A stretch of 22,651 bases of DNA, taken from Spirochaetales bacterium UBA6872 (GTDB lineage Bacteria; Spirochaetota; Spirochaetia; Sphaerochaetales; Sphaerochaetaceae). Below the pieces are notes generated by a model, which made no database searches, had not been told where the DNA came from, and saw only the letters and a list, made by a program, of their open reading frames with translations. The position numbers and the translations under genes are program-made. Shown piece by piece: positions 1 through 7,804 of the stretch (positions are counted from its first letter, which is position 1; each line of letters begins with the position of its first letter). Where the stretch lies: contig DKCO01000016.1 in assembly GCA_002452215.1 (NCBI GenBank), positions 1-22,651 of the forward strand, in the 5' to 3' direction.

Positions 1-301
1 TTTTCAACCGACGCTAACACTTCTTCTCTTCCTTCGATCTCCGCTCTCTTGTAGTCGTCCTTGAAGCGCTCCTTGAACGCAAGCTCTATCTTGTCGTACA
101 TCCTCCCACCCTCCTTGTACTCGGAAAGCACACGCCTGGAGCTCTCGCTGGCAATTGCATCGGGATAAGATTCTCCATGTCAGCGATGAAGCTCCTCAAT
201 GTTTTCTCTTTTTTCTCAGAAGAACGATCTCTTCTGTTTTTTTGATTTCTCTGTTCGCCAAAGGCGATTTCGTTTATCAGCTGTGGAAGCTGGCAAGGCA
301 T
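1..301 (-). pseudogene. Frameshifted 3' part of an unrecognised gene, running off the left edge
   Basis: Two minus-strand reading frames join into one plausible charged, helical protein. The upstream frame (from about 301 to 165) reads through ...RSFIADMENLIP; the continuation ...DAIASESSRRVLSEYKEGG...EIEGREE... lies in another frame from about 165 to the window edge, with no stop. A single-base indel near 157-168 would explain this. The lysine/glutamate-rich tail ending in a GREE-like segment resembles the tails of Rpn/PD-(D/E)XK 'recombination-promoting nuclease' proteins that are common in spirochaetes, but no catalytic region is visible and I do not claim the family. A real truncated gene or a sequencing error are both possible. 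Confidence 0.35.
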
Positions 302-679
302 CTGTTTGCTTTTATTGCAAATCCACCGTCGAGCAAGCCCGAAAAGGTGCAGGAGTTCTTGGATTTAGCTATAAAAAATCCAAAATTACTTAGATATAGA
401 GACTAAAACCGCATTTTATGCATTTATTTAGGGAATTTCGACAACCACGGTGCAGATAAGATTTATTTGGGAGGAAATTGCAAAAGTAAAATCTGGTGAA
501 GGAATATACAGCTTTTGTGCATCAATATGCATTTGAATCGAATCAAGGACATGCTTGTTGTATGGCGATTGCAATATCGGCAGGTCAATTTCATTGATTT
601 GAGGTCTGTGGTCATGGAAAGAACAGCCATGGATATGACCAGATGGATGCATTGGGTATTTCATAATCATCAACAGGCG
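302..679. other. Gene-free stretch between the fragment and the transposase
   Basis: Short open frames occur on both strands here, but none has a recognisable domain, a good ribosome binding site or family-like composition. The left end of the insertion sequence probably lies in this stretch, downstream of the transposase stop, but I could not find a convincing terminal inverted repeat matching the other side. Confidence 0.4.
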
Positions 680-1810
680 TTATGCTGCTTGGATTTTCCG
701 TTCCTCTATCAACCTGTTTCTGATCTTCTTGATGGTAAGCAGCAGCACGGAGAGCTTGAGGTCAAACAAGGAGCATGCGCCCCTCGAGTAGAGCTTTGGA
801 GGAAGGAAGCAGTCCTTGAGCTCGCTGTTGGTCCTCTCCACGGTTGTCCTTGCCCTGTATCTTATCTTCTTCGCCTGGTCCATCTCCGGCTTCGAGCCAT
901 TCCTGTCTGCCTTGAAGTCGATTACGGGAATGACCCCGATATCCCTTGCAAAGGATTCTATCGCACTGCTTGAATACCCTCCATCCATGAGTGAATAGAG
1001 AAATTTGCATCTTTCGCTTGCAAGCCTGAGAAGCGGAATCGCAACCCTTGAGTCGTGGACGCACGCCCCAGAGACGAAGAACGATACTGGGATGCCCATG
1101 TCATCCACAGCGAGATGGACCTTGTAGCCAATTCTCCATTGCATGTGCCCCTTCGAGTTCCTCTTTCCGGTTATCGAGCATCTATCTTCAAGCGTTGCAA
1201 GGAATTGGCTCGCATCGCCATGCATTGCCTCATCCTCCAGCCTTTTCTCATCTGCGGCTCTCTCCTTGCATTTTCGCTCCTCCTCTGAGCCCTTTTTCTT
1301 CCTGCCTCTCCTCGATTTCTCCTGCTTCTCCCTTGCTATCGGCCTCTCCCTCGCATCTATTGGCGTGGAATCTATCGAGAGATTGCATACGAGACGTGAC
1401 GAGTGGAACTCGCCGACGATTGCCTTGTGCATCGAGTCGGCATCTATAACATCAAGGAGCTCCCTGGTCCTCCTGCTTACGACGGATTCGCTTGGGACCC
1501 TCGAGATCCCGACGATCCTCCTGATGTTCGGGTTCCCGTTCATGAACTCCAAGGCCATCTTTATGTTGCCCTGCTTGAAGAACAGCATCACTGCCCTGAC
1601 GGCAAGGATGTCGACAAGCCTGTATCCTCTTCTCCCGAAGCTGTTCTCCTCGAACACTCTCGATGGCAGGAGATGGAGCACCATGTTCCATATTGCCGCA
1701 AATTCCGACTCCTTCTTGGAAAGCTCCACGGAAAAGGATGCCGGAAGATCCGAGAAATCGAAGAGAAGCGGTTGAAGGGAAGTAAGATTGGATGTAGTAT
1801 TTGAATACAT
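680..1810 (-). CDS. DDE transposase of the IS4/IS5/IS1182 type
   Basis: 376 residues, apparently full length. The N-terminal third resembles the DUF772-type transposase domain (charged helices, then RGYRLVDILAVRAVMLFFKQGNI around residues 60-85). The central and C-terminal parts form an RNase-H-like DDE domain: first Asp in LSIDSTPID near residue 145, second Asp in SLMDGGYSS near 275, and the Glu in RARTTVERTNSELKD near 320-335. A basic K/R/E-rich insertion lies between the first and second Asp. The ATG is at 1810-1808, with AAAGGAG about 10 bases upstream. The codons are richer in G/C at third positions than in the chromosomal genes to the right, which fits a mobile origin. The exact IS family needs a database search; the terminal repeats were not resolved. 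Confidence 0.85.
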   Translation of the reverse strand: MYSNTTSNLTSLQPLLFDFSDLPASFSVELSKKESEFAAIWNMVLHLLPSRVFEENSFGRRGYRLVDILAVRAVMLFFKQGNIKMALEFMNGNPNIRRIVGISRVPSESVVSRRTRELLDVIDADSMHKAIVGEFHSSRLVCNLSIDSTPIDARERPIAREKQEKSRRGRKKKGSEEERKCKERAADEKRLEDEAMHGDASQFLATLEDRCSITGKRNSKGHMQWRIGYKVHLAVDDMGIPVSFFVSGACVHDSRVAIPLLRLASERCKFLYSLMDGGYSSSAIESFARDIGVIPVIDFKADRNGSKPEMDQAKKIRYRARTTVERTNSELKDCFLPPKLYSRGACSLFDLKLSVLLLTIKKIRNRLIEERKIQAA

Positions 1811-1820
1811 TTAAGTTTTT

Positions 1821-1867
1821 CTCCTTTGTGCATGTTTTTCTGATAATTAAATTATAACACAAAGGAG
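1821..1867 (-). promoter_or_regulatory. Transposase promoter inside a Shine-Dalgarno-sequestering inverted repeat
   Basis: CTCCTTTGTG at 1821-1830 and CACAAAGGAG at 1858-1867 are perfect 10-base inverted repeats. On the transposase mRNA the 3' arm contains its Shine-Dalgarno sequence AAAGGAG. Between the arms, on the minus strand, is an extended -10 element TGTTATAAT (1859-1851), which would start transcription near 1844, downstream of the 5' arm. A transcript from this promoter would have a free ribosome binding site, whereas a read-through transcript from outside would carry both arms and hide it. No good -35 box is visible. The repeats are seen; the mechanism is inferred by analogy with IS10/IS50. 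Confidence 0.55.
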
Positions 1868-2279
1868 ATTATTTTTATACAATAAAAGCACTTATTTATA
1901 TAAAATAATCATATTTTAAATATTGGCTCATAAATTTGGACAGGAATACCGGAAAAACCTTGTCTTGTATATTTATTCGCTGCATCAAGTTTCTAGTAGA
2001 CTTTTGCAATTTCCTCTTGGTTTTCTCCTTTAATTCTCTTGATTTACACCGAAGAAGCTATGCGCGGAACGCGCGGGGCGTCTCCTTACCAATGACATCC
2101 AAGCTCAAAAGATCAGAGGATTGTAATTAGTTTCAATATGAAATGCAATAATTGAGATATGCGGATATCACGGGTAAAGATACTCTTGGGGAATTTCATA
2201 CTCTTATGATTGATAAAAATTTGGAATTTTATATTCCTATGGTTTACAAAAATACTGTAAAATACAATTAGGAGAGGCA
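1868..2279. other. Intergenic region upstream of the ATPase gene
   Basis: About 410 bases: AT-rich near the insertion sequence, more GC-rich around 2060-2080. It contains no convincing gene. Ahead of the ATPase there is a small inverted repeat, GGAAT-TTTAT-ATTCC (about 2223-2237), and a TAAAAT hexamer about 20 bases before the ribosome binding site, which could be a -10 without a clear -35. Confidence 0.3.
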
Positions 2280-3557
2280 ATGGACCACGAAATATTGAAG
2301 AAAATAATATACGAGCAGCACCAGATTATAAGAAGCTTGGATATAGTCCCCCGAAATATTGAGATAGACGAGAGCAACAACCGAATACTTGTCGGAATCA
2401 GACGATCAGGGAAGACTACAATGCTCTACAACCTTGCCAAGAAAATTGTCGAGAGGGGTGCAGGCTGGAAGCAGATCATATATATCAATTTCGAAGACGA
2501 GAGGCTGGATGGCTTCACTGTTGATGATTTTGATGACATCCTTCTAACAAAGGCTGAGATGACAGATAAGGAAGGCTGGTTCTTCTTTGACGAGGTGCAG
2601 AATATTCCTCTCTGGGAGAAGTTCTGCAGGCGCCTTGCAGACTCGAAGCTTCATGTATTCATCACCGGCAGCAATGCCAAGATGCTGAGCAGAGAGATGG
2701 AGAGCACTCTTGGAGGACGATATCTTTCTACGCTAGTCTTTCCATATTCGTTCAGAGAGTTCTTGAATGCAAAGGGAGTAGAATATGGGGAGGAGGCTAG
2801 ACTTGTCGCATCATCGGCTGCGATGATAACGAGATCATTTGATGAATACCTGCATTTTGGAGGCTTTCCTGAGAACGTAAAGAAGACAAACAAAAGGGAA
2901 TATGTCTCAGCGGTCTACCGCAAGGTTTTGGAGGGGGATATAGTCTCTCGCCGTGAGATAAGAAACCCCATTGCCTTGAGGCTTATGGTGAAGAAGATGG
3001 CGGAATCCGTGAAGGATACGATTTCCTTCAACCGCATAACCTCAGCAATAAGAAGCACAGGTGCGAGCATGAATGTCCAGACCGCCATCGAATACCAGTC
3101 GTATATGGAGGATGCATATCTGGTATTTCCAGTGAGGAACTGGTTTTCTCCATTTGGCGAAAGGGAGTCCGTGAAGAAGCATTATTTCATCGACACCGGA
3201 ATCCTTTCTCTCTTTCTGATAGACAAGGAGTCTGTGCTTCTTGAGAATGTCGTCGCCGCAGAGCTTTACCGAAGACATCCTGCGAATCTGGAAGAAAGCG
3301 TGTTCTTCCTAAAAAGCGCAAAGACAGGGCTGGATATTGATTTCTATATCCCATCAGAGCAAACGCTGATCCAGGTCGCATATAATCTCGATTCCAGCTC
3401 TAGGAAAAGGGAGATTTCCGGCCTCGTGAAAGGTGCAAAGCTGATGCCGGAGGCTAGAAGACTCATCGTATTGACCTTGAACAAGCAAGAGATCATTACT
3501 GCTGACGATGTCATGATCGAGGTGCTCCCTGTCTGGAAATGGCTGTTGAATTGCTAG
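2280..3557 (+). CDS. AAA ATPase with C-terminal DUF4143 domain
   Basis: 425 residues, the usual length for this family. The N-terminal AAA_14-type ATPase domain has a Walker A motif GIRRSGKTT (39-47), a Walker B motif WFFFDEVQN (100-108), and a sensor-like VFITGSNAKML (126-136) followed by LGGRYLSTLVFPYSFREF. The C-terminal DUF4143 part contains KHYFIDTGILSLFL, ENVVAAELYRR and GLDIDFYIP...LIQVAYNLD, which has a PD-(D/E)XK-like layout, but the usual Lys after the central strand is absent (QVAY), so nuclease activity is doubtful. The ATG at 2280 follows GGAGAGG. The family is widespread, often in many copies, and its role is unsettled; mobile-element or toxin-like roles have been suggested. The gene stands alone between an IS and degraded DNA. 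Confidence 0.85.
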   Translation: MDHEILKKIIYEQHQIIRSLDIVPRNIEIDESNNRILVGIRRSGKTTMLYNLAKKIVERGAGWKQIIYINFEDERLDGFTVDDFDDILLTKAEMTDKEGWFFFDEVQNIPLWEKFCRRLADSKLHVFITGSNAKMLSREMESTLGGRYLSTLVFPYSFREFLNAKGVEYGEEARLVASSAAMITRSFDEYLHFGGFPENVKKTNKREYVSAVYRKVLEGDIVSRREIRNPIALRLMVKKMAESVKDTISFNRITSAIRSTGASMNVQTAIEYQSYMEDAYLVFPVRNWFSPFGERESVKKHYFIDTGILSLFLIDKESVLLENVVAAELYRRHPANLEESVFFLKSAKTGLDIDFYIPSEQTLIQVAYNLDSSSRKREISGLVKGAKLMPEARRLIVLTLNKQEIITADDVMIEVLPVWKWLLNC

Positions 3558-3563
3558 GCAATT
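3549..3563 (+). terminator. Small hairpin over the ATPase stop codon, possible weak terminator
   Basis: AATTGC and GCAATT form a perfect 6-bp stem with the TAG stop codon as the loop. It is followed by A/T-rich sequence but not by a proper T run, so it may be a weak terminator or chance. Confidence 0.25.
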
Positions 3564-3583
3564 AAATTTCTGTTTTGACATAC

Positions 3584-4003
3584 TCACACAGCTGAAGCAG
3601 TAGGCTTTCTCAGGTTTTTTTGTAAGCAGTGAGACGAGATTTCCAATTCCGATTGCCGTTCGTGACAACTCTCCCGCCTAAAGTCAGGGAGCTTCTTGAG
3701 TCGTATTCTCAAGGACGATTGTTCTCCATATCCTCCATTATTCCATGAATGGTGTTTTACTATCGATGGCATTATGGATTTTTGTGGCCAGATTTCACTT
3801 TGAGATGCGATTTGCAGTGATATCCTATCGAATATCGCCTGTTCGCTGTCGTAGCTGTATTGCATTGCTGTGTCTTCGAGGTTATCCTCGAAATAGAGCG
3901 TGGTGCTGTTATTTTGGAGCTCTATCAGGATATCTCTGTTTTCGGTGTTAGAGCTGAAGTACATCATGCCATTGCGCAGAGGCAACCGCCATGTGGTGGG
4001 CAA
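3584..4003 (-). pseudogene. Degraded region, possibly the relic end of an IS200/IS605-like element
   Basis: An open frame of 139 codons exists on the minus strand but has no recognisable domain, and the rest of 3558-4328 (about 770 bases) holds no better gene. Read on the minus strand, 3691-3671 gives GAAGCTCCC...GGGAG, an imperfect stem with a TTTA in the loop, followed by AGTTGTCACG. That is reminiscent of the hairpin just after tnpB in IS200/IS605-family elements. No RuvC or zinc-ribbon motif of TnpB is present, so only an old 3' remnant could be here. I would treat the translated frame as noncoding until shown otherwise. Confidence 0.25.
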
Positions 4004-4004
4004 G

Positions 4005-4023
4005 CCCCCCCCCCAAAAAAAAA
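4005..4023. repeat. C10-A9 homopolymer junction
   Basis: Ten consecutive C bases are followed directly by nine A bases. Tracts this long are prone to slippage in the cell and to errors in sequencing. The position is in decayed DNA rather than in a recognisable gene or promoter. Confidence 0.9.
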
Positions 4024-4328
4024 GCTCTGATGGCTATGAGGAGTCATTCACATTCTTCGAAAACAGAGTCAGGCCTCTTATCGTGTCCTTTTTCCTACCA
4101 TAGAGGATAGGGTCCCTCTCGTTTGCATTTGTTAGTAACCTCCTTTTTACAAATCCAATTACTATATAAATGCCATCAACTCTCAAATATGCCGAAAAAC
4201 ATCTTTTCCTCTTCTCAATGCGTATGTGGAGGGTCTTTGTGCTTGAGATACTAAATTCAATTTTATTTCCGAGCGATATTCATCATCGCACTTTGATGAA
4301 TTTAACGATTCCAATAGAAAAAGCTCAA

Positions 4329-4357
4329 TTGTCAGCTATTGATTCTTATGTTAAAAT
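4329..4357 (+). promoter_or_regulatory. Predicted sigma-70 promoter of the glycosyltransferase gene
   Basis: TTGTCA (4329-4334) and TAAAAT (4352-4357) are separated by exactly 17 bases. The predicted start near 4364 gives a 5' leader of about 43 bases before the ATG at 4407. This is the best promoter match in the region. Confidence 0.55.
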
Positions 4358-4406
4358 AGTTAAGCTCTGATGGGGCAAAAAAACATTGAGGTGATTTAAA
4401 AGTACA

Positions 4407-5750
4407 ATGCATATTGCATTCGGTTTTGATATATTCTACCCGGAAACAAACGGAGTCATTACAGCTACAATCAATCTTGCACGAAACCTGATCGATATGG
4501 GTCACAAGGTATGGTTCTTCGTTCCATCAAACAAAGGCTTTACTGACAATACCATAGAAAACGGCATACAGATTGTACGCATAAAAGCAATGCCCTCCGG
4601 AATATACAAGGGAATGAAGATAATACCTATCTATGGATGGTATCTATATCCATATTTGAAAAAGTTCAAAATCGATATTGTACACAACACATCACCATGG
4701 CTTATGGGCATGTCGCTAAATCATGCTGCGAGAAGGTTACATATACCATCAATTGCAACCCACCACACACTCATCGACAATCCTATATATATAAAGTATG
4801 CACTTAAAAGCGAGACACTATCATATGCAGCACAAGACGCAATATGGAGAGTTGTCTTCAATCCTTTCTATAAGCTTACTTGGATTGCAACAGCTCCAAA
4901 TAAAGCAACTTGCCGGCAAGTATCAGAAAAGTTTCCAGGCCTTGATGTCCGCTACATTTCTAACGGAATCGATATCTCTCGCTTCGATGACTCTCGCCCC
5001 ATTCTTCCGCTTCCTGAAGCGATTCCAGAAAAATGGCTTGGGCCGGAGACACTTTTGTATGTGGGAAGACTTGGATATGAAAAGGCAATAGATGTAACAT
5101 TCGATGCTTTTTCGATATGTCTAAGACGCAATCCAAATGCGAAGCTTATAATAATAGGACGTGGGCCAGCTGAGAATATGCTTAGAAGGCAAATTACAAA
5201 GCTCGGAATCGAAGATAGCGTCTTGATGACTGGTCTCATACCAAACAACCAGATAATCGGTTCTAGGATCCTTGAAAGAGTTGGAGCATTTGTCACAGCT
5301 TCCCTTTCGGAAAACCAAGCAATAACTGTAATCGAGGCGCTTTGCTCTGGTGCTCCTGTGATTTGTGCAAATGTAGAGAATATGACAACTCTCGTTCACC
5401 CAGACCAAGGATGGTACTTCAGAGGTGGCGACATATATGATCTTGCCTACAAGATGGAAGAGGCAATAACGAACATCGAAGAGCAAAGGAAAAAAGCAAA
5501 AAACGCTTTGAAATCCAGAAATCTTTTCGATGGACGTGTTGTTGCAAAGGAATTTGTAAAGACATACCAAGACCTGCTCTCAATGAAAAAAGATGGCTTC
5601 TACGTTGCAAAAGGAAAAGAAAGAGCCGAGCGTTACATGCTTTCGAAAGAAGAGAAAGCTGAAATAAAGCGAATGTCGAAAAAAGAGCAAAAAGCAGAAT
5701 TCAAAGCGCTTAGGAAAAAAGAGAAAAAAGACAGGAAAAGCCTTGTTTAG
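4407..5750 (+). CDS. GT4-family glycosyltransferase, likely glycolipid (diacylglycerol) type
   Basis: 447 residues with a GT-B fold. The N-terminal domain begins MHIAFGFDIFYPETNGV..., the usual GT4 start with a flexible glycine loop; a C-terminal donor-binding domain follows LLYVGRLGYEKAID (about 216-229). The GT4 signature EX7E is present as E302-NQAITVI-E310. These sequences resemble MgtA and 1,2-diacylglycerol 3-glucosyltransferases, which build membrane glycolipids at the inner face of the cytoplasmic membrane. The last 45 residues or so are extremely rich in Lys, Glu and Arg and could bind anionic lipids or form a coiled coil. GAGGTGA lies 12 bases ahead of the ATG, a rather long spacing. 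Its stop overlaps by four bases the stop of the convergent barrel gene. The acceptor is inferred, not shown. Confidence 0.8.
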   Translation: MHIAFGFDIFYPETNGVITATINLARNLIDMGHKVWFFVPSNKGFTDNTIENGIQIVRIKAMPSGIYKGMKIIPIYGWYLYPYLKKFKIDIVHNTSPWLMGMSLNHAARRLHIPSIATHHTLIDNPIYIKYALKSETLSYAAQDAIWRVVFNPFYKLTWIATAPNKATCRQVSEKFPGLDVRYISNGIDISRFDDSRPILPLPEAIPEKWLGPETLLYVGRLGYEKAIDVTFDAFSICLRRNPNAKLIIIGRGPAENMLRRQITKLGIEDSVLMTGLIPNNQIIGSRILERVGAFVTASLSENQAITVIEALCSGAPVICANVENMTTLVHPDQGWYFRGGDIYDLAYKMEEAITNIEEQRKKAKNALKSRNLFDGRVVAKEFVKTYQDLLSMKKDGFYVAKGKERAERYMLSKEEKAEIKRMSKKEQKAEFKALRKKEKKDRKSLV

Positions 5751-6949
5751 AAAAGCATCGTAAAGTAGCAACCATAGCTGAAAAAACCGCCAGCGCTTTC
5801 CCCGAATATCGGAGTATATACATAGTAGTACTCAAAAAAAGCTCTAAGATAACCAATCATTGTAATCTGGGTACCTAATCCAAATCCTCCAAGGAACTCC
5901 GCATCAAGCTTTGATGTCTTTGAATTGATCAATGCGCCAGCATTTACTCCATTTTGTATTATCAAATATATCGCCGGGTATGTACCAAGTGATAAGATCT
6001 CTGGCCCATTCAGTTGCAATCTTGCATACAAATCTGCATAGAAAAGACGCGCAACAACATTCTTTCCCATGAAGTTCTTGTCTTGAAGGTATTTCGGGAC
6101 AAAGTTTCCAAACAAGAATGTAGCGCTTGATGATGTTGTTATGTATAGAGAGTAAAGATTCTTCCCTGCTTGATTTTTCTTTTCGAATATCGTGTAGTCA
6201 TACTCGCCAGAGATTCTGAAGCGGTAAGCATCTGTCGTTATATCAGGGGAGATAAAGCCGAAATTGTTTCCAAGCCAGAATGGAGCGAAGACCATGGATG
6301 CATCAACTTTATAGCCATTTGGTGCAATATAATCCGACTCAAGCCTATCAAGCGATGCCGAGAACGAAAATGAATTCGAAAGAAAATACATATTGCCTGA
6401 GAGCTCTGGAGCGCCAACATATGTCCCAGCCGTATCAGGAAACAGTAGCGAATTTCCAAATACGCCGGCATAGTTCTTTTTTCTTATATCTCGGAATGTT
6501 GCAAAAGCTTGCTCCCATCGCATTCTCATTGAAATAGAGATAGAGACCATATCGCGACCTTCTCTGTCAGGATCTGCAAGCACTCCCTGCTCGAATATTG
6601 CAGAGCCGTCTGAGAATGCAACAGAATATGAAAGCGAATCGAAGGACGAGCGGTTTTCGATTATATCACCAGAAGAAGGATATTGCTTCAGGCTGCGCTC
6701 TGTGATGCCGGCTTCGATACGAACATAGATTTTAGTAGTAAGCCCTTGCATAAGCTCTATACCTGAGATACCGAAATCAGCCCAAAGAGAAAGAGGAAAT
6801 GAATTGAATGCAAAATCGCCAAGATAAGATGCATTTATTATCGTTTGATAAAATGACTCCTTAGCATAGCCAGGTACAAAAGAAAGAATCAAAACCAAGA
6901 CAGAAATCAATATCCTCTTTTTTCTCATAGTGCAAACCAAAATATCCAA
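5747..6949 (-). CDS. Predicted outer-membrane beta-barrel protein with signal peptide
   Basis: 400 residues. There is a basic n-region (MRKKR), a hydrophobic stretch ILISVLVLILSFVPG and a likely signal peptidase site after GYA (about residue 29). The rest is rich in alternating aromatic/hydrophobic and polar residues, glycine and serine, and ends in ...YGCYFTMLF with a C-terminal Phe, typical of barrel proteins inserted by BamA. I cannot name the family. Two starts are possible: TTG at 6949, which has AAGAGG five bases upstream, or ATG at 6928, which gives the neater signal peptide but no ribosome binding site. I kept the TTG. The gene is divergent from the transporter gene and convergent with the glycosyltransferase. 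The large number of F/Y/S residues fits a porin or surface antigen of a spirochaete. Confidence 0.65.
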   Translation of the reverse strand: MDILVCTMRKKRILISVLVLILSFVPGYAKESFYQTIINASYLGDFAFNSFPLSLWADFGISGIELMQGLTTKIYVRIEAGITERSLKQYPSSGDIIENRSSFDSLSYSVAFSDGSAIFEQGVLADPDREGRDMVSISISMRMRWEQAFATFRDIRKKNYAGVFGNSLLFPDTAGTYVGAPELSGNMYFLSNSFSFSASLDRLESDYIAPNGYKVDASMVFAPFWLGNNFGFISPDITTDAYRFRISGEYDYTIFEKKNQAGKNLYSLYITTSSSATFLFGNFVPKYLQDKNFMGKNVVARLFYADLYARLQLNGPEILSLGTYPAIYLIIQNGVNAGALINSKTSKLDAEFLGGFGLGTQITMIGYLRAFFEYYYVYTPIFGESAGGFFSYGCYFTMLF

Positions 6950-7014
6950 ATAAACCTCTTTTTATACGGTATTAAAAATGCTAGGATATTTCAACTTCAA
7001 ATAGGAGAGCAAAA

Positions 7015-7692
7015 ATGGAAAACAAGGTCCCGGAGAACCCTTCTAAAAACCGGATAGGCGACTTCTCGCCACTTCTGGTTGTCTCATCAATTTTCGTAAC
7101 ATTATACCTTATCGCAAACATCATGGCTGTAAAAATTCTCAGCATCGGCTCTTTGTCTATATTCGATGCCGGTACATTGACATTCCCTTTCGCATTCATG
7201 CTAGGAGATGTTATCTCTGAGATATGGGGATACAAGACAGCAAAGAAAGTTGTAATCTTGACATTCTGTTGCAACGCAATAATGGTTGCATTCACCTTTG
7301 CCGCAATTTACTTGCCATATCCTGATTACATGGAAAGCACTCAGCAAGCTTATGAGACAATCTTTGCATATGTGCCTAGAATAGTATTTGCATCATTGAT
7401 TTCATTTCTTGCAAGCTCACTCGTAAATGCGAAAGTCCTTGTCATAATGAGAGATCGATCAAAAGACAGAAAGCACCTCTGGGCAAGAACGATTCTGTCG
7501 TCTATGGCTGGATATGTATTTGACACTGTATTCTTCGTGCTCATTGCGTTTGCTGGAACAGCCCCAGCAAAGGATCTATGGTCGATGATTTGGGTACAAT
7601 ACATTGCAAAAGTATGTATCGAAGCTATTGCTGGAACTCCACTAGCATATTGCGCGATCGGTGTGATAAAGAGAAAATACCTCAAAGCATAG
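7015..7692 (+). CDS. VUT-family queuosine precursor transporter (YhhQ-like)
   Basis: 225 residues with about six membrane segments. Family-typical motifs are FPFAFMLGDVISEIWGYKTAKKV (positions 57-79), SSMAGYVFDTVFFVLIAF and KVCIEAIAGTPLAY near the C-terminus. YhhQ proteins import queuosine precursors (preQ0/preQ1) across the inner membrane for tRNA wobble-base modification; the exact substrate cannot be read from sequence. The ATG at 7015 has AGGAGAG seven bases upstream. No queuosine salvage or tgt gene is next to it. A weak hairpin, AGCAAC-T-GTTGCT, sits at the stop codon (7691-7703), followed by a short T run. Confidence 0.85.
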   Translation: MENKVPENPSKNRIGDFSPLLVVSSIFVTLYLIANIMAVKILSIGSLSIFDAGTLTFPFAFMLGDVISEIWGYKTAKKVVILTFCCNAIMVAFTFAAIYLPYPDYMESTQQAYETIFAYVPRIVFASLISFLASSLVNAKVLVIMRDRSKDRKHLWARTILSSMAGYVFDTVFFVLIAFAGTAPAKDLWSMIWVQYIAKVCIEAIAGTPLAYCAIGVIKRKYLKA

Positions 7693-7716
7693 CAACTGTT
7701 GCTGTAGGGTTTTTAT

Positions 7717-7746
7717 TTGACAGCCATTTATCATAAATGATATCGT
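7717..7746 (+). promoter_or_regulatory. Promoter with palindromic operator-like spacer ahead of the SurA-like gene
   Basis: A perfect -35 box TTGACA (7717-7722) is followed by an 18-base spacer and a weaker -10, TATCGT (7741-7746). The spacer holds a perfect 15-base palindrome, CATTTAT-C-ATAAATG (7725-7739). A dimeric repressor bound there would block RNA polymerase. The palindrome is seen; an operator role is inferred, and no candidate repressor is adjacent. Confidence 0.45.
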
Positions 7747-7804
7747 TATAGACAGCGTACAAAACAGATGTACTTAATTTTTTTCAGCTAAAAGAGGTTT
7801 ACAC

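Noticed and set aside
428..673. 81-codon minus-strand frame left of the transposase
   Set aside because: It has some protein-like appearance but no homology I recognise and no start signal; left as noncoding.
515..973. Plus-strand open frame of about 150 codons
   Set aside because: It overlaps the 3' end of the transposase gene on the other strand, has no family resemblance, and looks like a shadow frame.
1143..1775. Plus-strand open frame of 210 codons
   Set aside because: It lies wholly antisense to the transposase; its Ser/Leu-rich translation is the usual result of reading a Lys/Glu-rich gene backwards.
540..1940. Search for terminal inverted repeats of the IS
   Set aside because: A loose match between AGGTCAATTTCATTGA near 580 and the reverse complement of CTCATAAATTTGGAC near 1925 was seen, but it needs gaps and one side is close to the coding end; not convincing.
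1936..2130. 64-codon plus-strand frame between the IS and the ATPase
   Set aside because: No ribosome binding site, no domain, mixed base composition; not supported as a gene.
4022..4373. 12-base direct repeat AAGCTCTGATGG at 4022 and 4362
   Set aside because: Too short to mean an element, with no matching flanks; probably chance.
6964..6994. The motif TATACGGTAT also occurs upstream of the barrel gene, with TTGAAA 17 bases away on the minus strand
   Set aside because: The predicted start would fall at the gene's own Shine-Dalgarno sequence, and an 11-base match is expected by chance in a window this size. Not taken as a shared operator with cas9.
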